This document shows positions 29,878-38,000 of a stretch of 41,442 bases of DNA, one piece after another; within the stretch, counting starts at the first letter, position 1, and each line of letters opens with the position of its first letter. The DNA comes from Microcaldota archaeon (GTDB lineage: Archaea > Micrarchaeota > Micrarchaeia > Burarchaeales > JACRGF01), in NCBI GenBank assembly GCA_016212395.1, contig JACRGF010000006.1:1-41442 (forward strand), read 5' to 3'. A program made the translations under genes and the position numbers. Under the pieces are notes generated by a model that was given only the letters and a program-made list of their open reading frames with translations, searched no databases and was not told the DNA's origin.

Positions 29878-31209
29878 TTATTTAAACCTGCTGATATCAA
29901 CGAGCAACACTGTTGCTTCGTCAATCCACTTCTCGTAGTTTTCCCGCAGCCCCTTGGGAATGCCAAATTCTTTTCTACCTTTTTTCACAGTACCGTGTTC
30001 GCGTAGACTCGTTGCTATGCGCGCTTCAAGCAATCGTATTACTGTATCATGCAAGCCAGGGTCAACGCCTTCACTCAAATTCAATTTCTTAAAGTAATAC
30101 TCTGCAGCCTCGCGATAACCAAATGTTCCAGCGTTGCCTTTTTCAGCTTGTTCTATTCGCTCGCTCCTGACTTTCTCGGCAACTTCTTCCAAGTCAAGCG
30201 CATACGTTTTTCCAAACATTTCAACGTTGATCGTTTTCTTAACTTCAACTTTCGGTGCTTCAGCCGGCTTGTCTGCCAAGGGTTGCATTTGCGCGACTTC
30301 CCTGTTCCCAGCAAGTTCGAGAGCAAGCGCGCCTGCAACCTCTCTCCGTTCTTCAGCACTCAAGCTCGCAGGCAAGCCTTGCTCCAAGCGAAGGCGCAAA
30401 TACTCTTGTTCAGGCAACTCGTCAGGCTTTCCAGTCCTAAGCTCTGCTTTCACATCTTTATGCAAGAAGAAAGCCCGTCCGCCTACTTGAACCTCGCGCA
30501 ACTCGCCGTTCCGCACTCCTTCCTCCACCACCATGTGCGCAACTCCAGCCAACGCTTCCCTCAAAACCCGCGATGCGTCCGTTCCCTCGAACGCTCTAAA
30601 AGCTGCTCGTTCCAGCGAGACAGCTTCTTTTCCTAATTCAACCGCCTGTTTTTCCAGTCCAGCAGCTTCCTCGCCAAACTTGGCGCTGCCCGCAACGTCT
30701 CCTGCTGCACGCGCGTCATTTTCCCAAATGCGCAGGTTATCCGCCTTTCCACTTTTTTCATGCGCTTCCTCACGCCTCGCGCGAGCAACGATGCCGTATC
30801 TCCCAGCTTGCCCTCCGAACGAAGAGATTCCCTTAAAATCAGCCTTAGCTTCTTCAACGCCTATTTTCTTCCACTCTTCATAAGCCCCGCCGGCAGCAAG
30901 CGCGTACATTTTCTCTGCAAGCGCTTCAACAGACGTGCAGACAAGCCACGGGTTGCCCAGCAACCTCCTCATCTGCCCTTTATCCCATATGGGTACATTT
31001 CGTCCTCCTGAAAGAAGCCACTCTGCAGACATGTATGCTTGTGGATTGCTTATGAAACTGCTCGCGTTAATCCTGACTGTCTGCATTCCGCCATCTTTGG
31101 AATACGCCAGCTCAAGCTCAACCGTTTTTTTAGCAAAATCAATTTGCGCCTTCCAGCCGTTGCCCTCCAAAACCCTCGGCGCTGCAGCAAGAACCTGAAA
31201 TAAAAACAT
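29878..31209 (-). CDS. Unrecognised large helical protein
   Basis: 443 residues from the ATG at 31209, which has tgaggagtg 5 bases upstream; the track's TTG at 31224 lies before that site. Residues 1-130 are mixed (WKAQIDFAKKTVELELAYSKDGGMQTVRINASSF, SAEWLLSGGRNVPIWDKGQMRRLLGNPWLVCTSVEALAEKMYAL). Residues 130-240 are charged helices with heptad character (KFGEEAAGLEKQAVELGKEAVSLERAAFRAFEG). Residues 320-443 contain KTINVEMFGKTYALDLEEVAEKVRSERIEQAEKG and a helical end. There is no membrane segment or known motif. It follows the 31267-32376 gene by 57 bases on the same strand, probably one transcript. Confidence 0.7.
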   Translation of the reverse strand: MFLFQVLAAAPRVLEGNGWKAQIDFAKKTVELELAYSKDGGMQTVRINASSFISNPQAYMSAEWLLSGGRNVPIWDKGQMRRLLGNPWLVCTSVEALAEKMYALAAGGAYEEWKKIGVEEAKADFKGISSFGGQAGRYGIVARARREEAHEKSGKADNLRIWENDARAAGDVAGSAKFGEEAAGLEKQAVELGKEAVSLERAAFRAFEGTDASRVLREALAGVAHMVVEEGVRNGELREVQVGGRAFFLHKDVKAELRTGKPDELPEQEYLRLRLEQGLPASLSAEERREVAGALALELAGNREVAQMQPLADKPAEAPKVEVKKTINVEMFGKTYALDLEEVAEKVRSERIEQAEKGNAGTFGYREAAEYYFKKLNLSEGVDPGLHDTVIRLLEARIATSLREHGTVKKGRKEFGIPKGLRENYEKWIDEATVLLVDISRFK

Positions 31210-31266
31210 GCCAACACTCCTCAACTGCTTAATACCCTCAATAAAACTTTATTAACTATTCTTTTT

Positions 31267-32376
31267 TCAACTCAAGTGCTCGAGCATCCACTGTTCACCA
31301 CCGCTCATTTCTTCAGGCTTTATTTTCGAAAGAACTTCGAGAACCTGCCCGCCTGCCTTGCGTGATTTTGCCATGAGTTTTTCGAACGCTTCCACTTTCT
31401 CCCAAGTTTGAACAGACGCGCTCGTGCTGTTCAAAGTTGCAGCCAACTCCAGCAACTCGACTCGTTCTTTTAATAGCCTGGCGTTATCAACGTTCGCGAG
31501 TGCAAGCAGTTTTTCAGCAACAGCTTTAATTTCAACTATGCTCAATGATTTCCATTTACCTTCATCGCAAGCGTTCACCTCTCTTGTAAACACGTTCAAC
31601 TCGAACACTGCGAGCACGCGCAAGTCCATCCTCAACTCGTGCGCGAGAAGCAGTTTTATTCCCGCCTCACCGCGCGCTAATTCCATTGCTCTCTCGAAAA
31701 CTGGGCTGTGCAAAGCTCGTTCTAATGCTTCATCGCGTTCTTCAACAAGCAATAACCCGCGCGTTGCTCTTTCCACCACTCGCCTGGCTGTTTCAGCGAC
31801 TAACGCAGGTATTCTCAACTTGTGAATGTAATCAACGAGTGCTTTTTGAACGCGTGCCACTCTTTCCGGAGATTCTCCGCATTCGCGTTCACACCAGTTT
31901 CTTACTTCGCCTGCCAGTTCTCTCAATGCGTCCATAGTTTGTTCAGGCACGACGAACCTCGGGTCCAAGTCAGCGCGAGTGACAACACTCGGAAGCCTGA
32001 GTGCAACGTGCCCGCCAAAAACTTCAAGCACTCCACACTCCCCACAATTCCCACTGCCAGTTGCCTTGATTAATGGAGGAAGATCGTCGAAATACCTTCC
32101 AGCCTCGCGCAGTTCCCTTAAAACAACGCGCGTTTCACGCTCTACACCACTACTGTCATCGCACCGCCCGCAATAATTTTTAATCACTTTTTTAATGTGC
32201 CCAGGGTCCCGTACGTCTGCCTTATTGTGTGCCATGACGTCTATTTGCGGCACGAGGTGTCTAAACAAGGTTTTAACGTTAACACACTCTTTTGAAGTGC
32301 AAGCAACTTCCCTTCTTCTCAAAATTCGCTCTAAGACTCTGTACCTGTGGCTTGGGCCTTGCGCTAAGTTGCTCAT
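31267..32376 (-). CDS. Unrecognised protein with CxxC pairs
   Basis: 369 residues from the ATG at 32376, about 29 bases after a TATA box, so leaderless. Residues 60-115 contain NYCGRCDDSSGVERETRVVLREL and SGNCGECGVLEVFGGHVALRLPSVV, two CxxC pairs that could hold one zinc. Residues 140-369 are helical and charged (ALRELAGEVRNWCERECGESPERVARVQKALVDYIHKL, PVFERAMELARGEAGIKLLLAHELRMDLRVLAVFELNVF). It might bind nucleic acid or protein through the zinc part, but I do not recognise it. It is upstream of, and probably co-transcribed with, the 443-residue protein. Confidence 0.7.
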   Translation of the reverse strand: MSNLAQGPSHRYRVLERILRRREVACTSKECVNVKTLFRHLVPQIDVMAHNKADVRDPGHIKKVIKNYCGRCDDSSGVERETRVVLRELREAGRYFDDLPPLIKATGSGNCGECGVLEVFGGHVALRLPSVVTRADLDPRFVVPEQTMDALRELAGEVRNWCERECGESPERVARVQKALVDYIHKLRIPALVAETARRVVERATRGLLLVEERDEALERALHSPVFERAMELARGEAGIKLLLAHELRMDLRVLAVFELNVFTREVNACDEGKWKSLSIVEIKAVAEKLLALANVDNARLLKERVELLELAATLNSTSASVQTWEKVEAFEKLMAKSRKAGGQVLEVLSKIKPEEMSGGEQWMLEHLS

Positions 32377-32400
32377 TACTCTTATTTTACTGCAAAACGA

Positions 32401-32410
32401 GTATAAAAAC
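32401..32410 (-). promoter_or_regulatory. TATA box of the CxxC protein gene
   Basis: Minus-strand gtttttatac, centred about 29 bases before the ATG at 32376. It lies 25 bases past the stop of the upstream gene on the same strand. Confidence 0.6.
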
Positions 32411-32434
32411 TATTCACATTCCTGGCTATGCGCG

Positions 32435-33625
32435 TTATACTTTCTGCCTTGCTTCCCAAACTACGTTAGCGACTATCCTCGCGTTCGCTTCTATCGCCAC
32501 GTCGCTTTCCTCAATAGCTTGTTCAAGCACGAACCCGTTCATTTGCCTTGTTGAAACCGTATAATTCACTCCGTCTATTTCAACAACTCCAGGCAACTCG
32601 AGTGTTGCGCTTCTGAAAACAATTTCTTGCATTGGAGAAAGCCGTTCATCCAAATACGCTGAAGCTGCGGATTCATTCGAGGAGAAAGAGAACGTCAAGT
32701 TCAAGCGCGAAGGAGAAAATTCAACCGAAGCGTTTTCACCCAAAATCGTTTTCACGTCTCGCGTGAGCAATGCAGATTCAGTAAAGTTTTTTTCAACTAC
32801 TACAAACTGCCCGTCCATTTTCTCGACGTAAGACAAGTTTTTCAAGAGTTCAGCAGACTCGTTTGAAGGCTGTTCGCTCAAAACAACTAAAGGAATTCTT
32901 TCAACAGTATACTTGAGTTTTTTTGCTTGGGAAAGAGTTTTGCTCAACTGCGTTTCGTCAAAATTGCGTTCTTCCCACGAGAACAGCAAGCTCGCCTTGT
33001 AATCCGAGCCGAGTTTTTTGACTTTCACTGCGAGCGTGGCAGGCTTTTCGTCCGGAATAAGCTGCGGGTTGTACTGCGTCACTTCACTGCCTTGAATGCT
33101 TGCAACCAGCTTCAGCGTGACGTTCGCGCCAACGTCCAATCGAGGGTCGAGCACGAGCGTAGTGTATCCATACGTTGAAGCAATGCGCTTTCCGCTTGCA
33201 GTGTCAAACTCTACTGTTGTAGGAAAAGAAAGCGTTGCAGTAGCAACAAAACGCACTCCCGTCTCGCTTATTTCTCTAGCAATGCTGTTTGCAGTTTCGC
33301 TTGAAGCCAAGTTCAACGAAGTCATGTTCTCGGACAGTTTTGAAACGTACAATACTTTCCCCTGCGTTTTCAACTCGCCAAGTTTTTCTTCAAACTCAGG
33401 AGTAGAACCTGCAACTACGAGTTCCCGCGAGAAAGAAGAAACGCTTGCGTTCACGAACGCAGTCCCCAACACTACCTCCTGCACTGCCTGCTGCACTCCT
33501 GCATCCTGCCCTTGCGAGCTAGGAAGAGACTGGGGCCTGAACGCGAAAACCTCGAGCATGAACACGAGCACGACTCCAACGACTATTACCTTTATTATGT
33601 TTTCTTTCGTAAAATAATTCTGCAT
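32435..33625 (-). CDS. Membrane-anchored surface protein of unknown role
   Basis: 396 residues. A short N-terminal cytoplasmic part and membrane helix (IIKVIVVGVVLVFMLEVFAF, about residues 10-30) are followed by a long outer region with many N-glycosylation sequons (NAS, NMT, NVT, NES, NLS, NFT, NLT, NYT). Strand-rich repeats of about 90-100 residues share the shape EFEEKLGELKTQGKVLYVSKLSENMT and QAKKLKYTVERIPLVVLSEQPSNESAELLKNLSYVEKMDGQFVVVEKNFT, so it may hold repeated small alpha/beta domains. There is no catalytic motif. It is divergent from the FKBP gene with a 72-base gap, and the two may share a promoter region. Confidence 0.75.
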   Translation of the reverse strand: MQNYFTKENIIKVIVVGVVLVFMLEVFAFRPQSLPSSQGQDAGVQQAVQEVVLGTAFVNASVSSFSRELVVAGSTPEFEEKLGELKTQGKVLYVSKLSENMTSLNLASSETANSIAREISETGVRFVATATLSFPTTVEFDTASGKRIASTYGYTTLVLDPRLDVGANVTLKLVASIQGSEVTQYNPQLIPDEKPATLAVKVKKLGSDYKASLLFSWEERNFDETQLSKTLSQAKKLKYTVERIPLVVLSEQPSNESAELLKNLSYVEKMDGQFVVVEKNFTESALLTRDVKTILGENASVEFSPSRLNLTFSFSSNESAASAYLDERLSPMQEIVFRSATLELPGVVEIDGVNYTVSTRQMNGFVLEQAIEESDVAIEANARIVANVVWEARQKV

Positions 33626-33697
33626 ACCTGCTCTTTTTGAGGGGCAAGTTTTTTAATTGAAACAGTTTTTTCAGAATAGCAATAGGGGGTTTTTAGC

Positions 33698-34390
33698 ATG
33701 GCTGAAAGCGGAGACTTCGTCAAAGCAGAATACACTGGAAAAAGAGTTGCAGACGGAAGAATATTCGACTGCACCAGCGAAAAGACTGCGAAAGAAGCAG
33801 GCATTTACAGCGAACACATGAAGTACGGGCCTGCAGTAATCATTCTCGGAAAGCAGACTGTCATTCCCGGCTTGGACGAGGCTCTGCAAAACGCGAAAGT
33901 AGGCGAGCAACAGACTGTTGAAATTCCTCCAGAGAAAGCGTTCGGAGTGCGGGACCCTGCACTCGTGCGCGTAATTCCCATTTCGGAATTCAAAAAGCAA
34001 GACATCCAGCCCTACCCAGGCATGGTGCTGAACTTGGACAACGCACCGGCGACAGTGAAAAGCGTGAGCGGAGGACGAGTAATGGTTGACTTGAACCACG
34101 CGCTCGCAGGCGACGCAGTCTCTTACACGTTCAAAATAACCGAGAAAATAGAAGGAACAGAAGCGAAAGCAAAAGCATTGCTTGAAAACTCGAGCTTGAA
34201 CGGCGAAGTAAAACTTTCGAAAGAAGTGCTCGAAGCAAAATTCGCGCCTTCAGTGAAGAAAGACTCTGAATTCCTAATGAACAAAGCAGGCTTCGTAACA
34301 GCAGTGCTCGCATTCCTCCCAGACGTAAAAAAAGTCAGCGTAATAGAAGAATACGAAGCAGGAAAAACAGAAGAAAAAGAAAAAAAGTAA
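33698..34390 (+). CDS. FKBP-type peptidyl-prolyl isomerase, archaeal FKBP26-like
   Basis: 230 residues. It speeds cis-trans turns at proline bonds and helps proteins fold. The FKBP core is DFVKAEYTGKRVADGRIFDCTS ... YGPAVIILGKQTVIPGLDEALQNAKVGEQQTVEIPPEKAFGVRD, interrupted by the insert-in-flap region with chaperone activity (DPALVRVIPISEFKKQDIQPYPGMVLNLDNAPATVKSVSGGRVMVDLNHALAG), and closes with DAVSYTFKI. The extra C-terminal domain (residues about 150-230) is that of the long archaeal FKBPs. A poly-Lys/Glu tail follows. There is no signal peptide, so it is cytoplasmic. A T-rich TATA-like stretch (ttttttaatt) lies about 45 bases upstream. The tail sequence is repeated twice after the stop. 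Confidence 0.92.
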   Translation: MAESGDFVKAEYTGKRVADGRIFDCTSEKTAKEAGIYSEHMKYGPAVIILGKQTVIPGLDEALQNAKVGEQQTVEIPPEKAFGVRDPALVRVIPISEFKKQDIQPYPGMVLNLDNAPATVKSVSGGRVMVDLNHALAGDAVSYTFKITEKIEGTEAKAKALLENSSLNGEVKLSKEVLEAKFAPSVKKDSEFLMNKAGFVTAVLAFLPDVKKVSVIEEYEAGKTEEKEKK

Positions 34391-34462
34391 ACTTGAAAAA
34401 AAACAGAAGGCAAAGAAAACGATAGAAAGAAAAAAACAGCTGAAAAAGAAAAACAATAACGT
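34361..34462 (+). repeat. Three tandem 34-bp units formed by the FKBP tail and two echoes
   Basis: Unit 1 (34361-34394) is the gene's end, with taa at 34388-34390. Unit 2 starts at 34395 with tag at 34423-34425, and unit 3 starts at 34429 with taa at 34457-34459. All share the frame gaaaaa(a)acag-aag, then aaagaaaa, then a stop codon near the end, and the period is exactly 34. Much of it is A-rich, but the fixed period and placed stop codons argue for duplication. Confidence 0.65.
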
Positions 34463-34516
34463 GAAAGACAAATTCAGCTAGAAACTTCAACGTTTTCCTG
34501 CCTTGCACTATTCTTA

Positions 34517-34906
34517 TTAAACTGCCCGCTTTTTTCTAAGCGCTTGGTCTAATCCTTTCAATTTCTGGCGTGCTCCGTCTGAAGCTTTTCCGCTTGCAGT
34601 CCGCAATTGCAGGGATGCGATGCCACTGCTCGTTGGATTGCCTGCTTTTTTAAGCATTCCAATGATATTTGCATTTCCACCGCTTGCATAATCCCTCGCT
34701 GTTTTACCCTTGTTATCCACTGCGTTCACGCTCGCCTTGTGGCCAAGCAGAATTCGAACTATAGTCGCATGCTTTCCGATTACAGCATGCATGAGCGCAG
34801 TCTTGCCTTCCGCGTCTTTCGCGTTAACGTCCGCTCCTTCAGCAATTGCTTGCCTGACGCCTTCATTGTCCCCAGCCCTCGCGCACTCAAAAATGTTTCC
34901 AGCCAT
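34517..34906 (-). CDS. Small cytoplasmic ankyrin-repeat protein
   Basis: 129 residues from the ATG at 34906 (MAGNIFECARAGDNEG). The track start at 34945 would include the TATA box, while 34906 is 28 bases after it. It has two to three ankyrin repeats: NIFECARAGDNEGVRQAIAEGADVNAKD, GKTALMHAVIGKHATIVRILLGHKASVNAVD, and a shortened GKTARDYASGGNANIIGMLKKAG. The last 40 residues are basic (SGKASDGARQKLKGLDQALRKKRAV). There is no signal peptide, unlike the ankyrin lipoprotein at 0.2 kb. It probably acts as a protein-binding adaptor. It converges on the FKBP echo region. Confidence 0.85.
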   Translation of the reverse strand: MAGNIFECARAGDNEGVRQAIAEGADVNAKDAEGKTALMHAVIGKHATIVRILLGHKASVNAVDNKGKTARDYASGGNANIIGMLKKAGNPTSSGIASLQLRTASGKASDGARQKLKGLDQALRKKRAV

Positions 34907-34927
34907 GCATATCCTTGCGGATAGACT

Positions 34928-34937
34928 CATTAAAAAC
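34928..34937 (-). promoter_or_regulatory. TATA box of the small ankyrin gene
   Basis: Minus-strand gtttttaatg is centred about 27 bases before the ATG at 34906 and fixes the start at codon 14 of the track ORF. Confidence 0.55.
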
Positions 34938-35003
34938 GTTCGCAATCTTCATTGACGTGCAGCAAACAATAAGCACTTAACTCTTTTTCTCCAATTTTTT
35001 CTT

Positions 35004-38000
35004 ATGAGTGAAAAAAACTTTTCTCTCTTTTTTCTTGTCTGCCTGGTTTCGAGTTTGGCTGTCGCAGGACAGTTTTTTTCAATTTCCCTGCCTTCATGCG
35101 ACGACTACTGCGCGGGCAGCGTGAGCTACGCGAGCGGAAGCTACAACTCTGAAACAGGCGCCTGTTCTTACGCGTCAGCAACCCACTGCAGCAACGGGTG
35201 CGACGAGAGTGGAACAGCGTGCGCTCAAGGAACAACGGGAAGTGAAAGCACGCGCACGACAACTTCAACAACCACTGATTCAAGAGAAACAACTGAAACA
35301 GAAGGAACAGCGTCTGGTTCAACTGCTGATTCGAGCAGGACAACGACTGTTTCAACTGAAACTAATTCTTCAACATCTCGTTCAACTGATTCAAGCAGGA
35401 CAACGTCAACAACTGGAACCGGAGCGACAACGTCGGGTTCAACAACTTCCACGCGCTCGTGCCCCAACTACTGCGCTGACAACGCGCTTTACTCGCGCGG
35501 AACGTTCAATTCAGACTCGAACGAATGCGTTTATTCTTCCCGCACTGTTTGTGCTTACGGTTGCAATGCTGGAGGAACTACATGCGCTTCAACAGCTTCA
35601 GCAACTCCAACTGACTGTTCAGCTTACTGTGCAAACAAAAACTATTACGGCAGGGGAAGCTTCAACACTGCAACAGGAAAATGCGCTTACGCTGTTACGA
35701 TCGCGTGCGATTACGGTTGCAACGCTCAAGGAACAGACTGCGCGCCTGCAAGCAGAACTATTACAATAAATGAAACAACAACTTCAAACGCTTCTCGTTC
35801 AACAACCGTCACGTCAAACGCAACAGCAACAAATGCTTCTCGTGCAAATGCAACTTCAAACGCTTCACGCACGATTGCTTCGAACGCTTCAACAACTTCC
35901 TCTAACGCTTCACGCGCAATAATCGTTTCATCAAACGAAACAATTTCTTCCAATGCTTCTCGTGCAGTTTCAGCAACTTCTTCTAATGCTTCTGTTTCAA
36001 GAGCGTGCTTGGATTACTGTGCTGACGGGTTTTTCTATTCGAAAGGGAATTACAGCGCGCGCTTGAACGAGTGCGTTTACGGCAATCGTCTTGCGTGCGA
36101 GTTCGAGTGCGTTGAAAACGAAACTGTTTGCGCTGAAGAAACCGGAATGGGCGGGGCGCAGCCTGATTTTGAAGTGAAAAACGTTTCTGCAAAAAAACAA
36201 AAGTATCGCTTGGGAGAGAAAATAGAGGTTTTTGCGGATATAGAAGAAATGGAAAATGCCAAAGCGGTTCGCGAGTTTTCAGTGCAGTGGTTCATTAACT
36301 CGACGCCGTTCAAGGACGAACGGATGGCTAACTTCAGCAACAGGGAAAAGAGGAAAGCAAAGTTTGAGTTTACTCCGGAAAAGCCAGGTGTTTACAAGAT
36401 TGAAGTTTTTGCGGACAGCAAGAACGATTTTAATGAAAAAGCAGAGTCTAACAACAAGAACAGCGTTATTTTGAGCGTGCTTGAAGAATACGCTGAACTA
36501 GATTCTGACGAAGACGGCGTGAAAGACTTGCAGGACAAGTGCCAGCAGACTCCCGACGGCATTAAAGTGGACGAGAACGGATGTCCAGCGTGCAAGATTG
36601 ACTCGGATGGAAGCAATTATTTCGAGCAAGGCGCAGTCGGCTACTTTATTTGGGGAGAAGAAATAATGCCTGCAAACCCGAAAGAATACCCTGGAGGATT
36701 CAAAATAGCGTCCACGCTCGATTATGAAACTCCGTTCGAAGACGTTTGCTCTTACGACGGAAAATCAGTGTGGGAGTACTCATGCGACGTTGACGAAAAC
36801 GAGTGCGTTGACGTTGCTGGCAGCAGCGATTTTCTCTACTACCTCGCGTCAGGAAGCTTGAGTGAAGGCAAAAAATGGAAGCTGGAAGAAGCTTACTGCG
36901 TCATCCACCCTGCTACTCCAATTGAAGGCGGGAAAACTGTTTTGGAAAGCCACGCGTGCACGTGCGGTTGCGCGAACGGAGCGTGCAATGAAGAAATCGA
37001 TTCAGATAAGGACGGAACGTTTGATTGCAAAGATGATGATGACGACAACGACGGCGTTGCAGACAATAACGACAACTGCCTTCTGGCTGTGAACGCGAAC
37101 CAGCTTGACACTGACAATGACGGGAAAGGCAACGTGTGCGATGATGACGACGACAACGACGGGTGCGTTGATTCTGACGATGACTCGCCTCTAGTGAAAG
37201 GCCCTGACAAGGACAAGGACGGGATTGCGAATTTTTGCGACAACTGCTGGGAAGAAAAAAATGCATTGCAACAGGATTACGATGGCGACGAAGTGGGCGA
37301 CGTGTGCGACAACTGCCAGTTTACTTTCAACGACTTGCAGATAGACTCTGATGGAGATGATGTCGGCGACGCTTGCGACAACTGCAAGAATGCGAAGAAC
37401 GCAAACCAGAATGACAATGACAATGACGGGCTTGGAAACGCGTGCGACAATTGCCCTAATAATGTCAACGCAAACCAAGCGAATGTAGATAATGACGATG
37501 AAGGCGACGCGTGCGATTGCGACGACGTGCAGCAAGCAGGCTCTGAAACAGGAGTGGACTGCGGCGGAAGTTGCCAAGCGTGCGTTGCGTGCACATGGTG
37601 CGGAAACCAAGTGACTCCAATCCGCATTCGAGGTGATCCAAACACTAATGACAATCTAATCGACGTAGTGTTCGTTCCAGGCACTGAACTCAATGCTACG
37701 ATGAACGTTTACCAAACTCGCGTCATCAATGCAATCCGCTATTATTACTTGACGATGGACGAGCGCAGTGTAGACCCGATTCCTGCGAACTACAAGAACT
37801 TGTTCAACTTTTATTATTACAACGGAGGGTTCGGGCAAATGCCTCCTCCTTGCGCTGGAACGCTTCCAGCAAACTTTTGGGCTGACGCGCCGTTCGCAGA
37901 CACTGGCGCAATAATGACTGTAACGTGGACTGCATGCACGAACGTATTGTACCCCCCAAGCCATTTTTCCGCTCAAGCAAACATGGGCGACTTGATTATT

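Noticed and set aside
37000-37510. Tandem DNA repeat in the D/N-rich coding region
   Set aside because: Repetition follows from calcium-binding protein repeats of the thrombospondin type 3 kind; DNA-level units are not kept.
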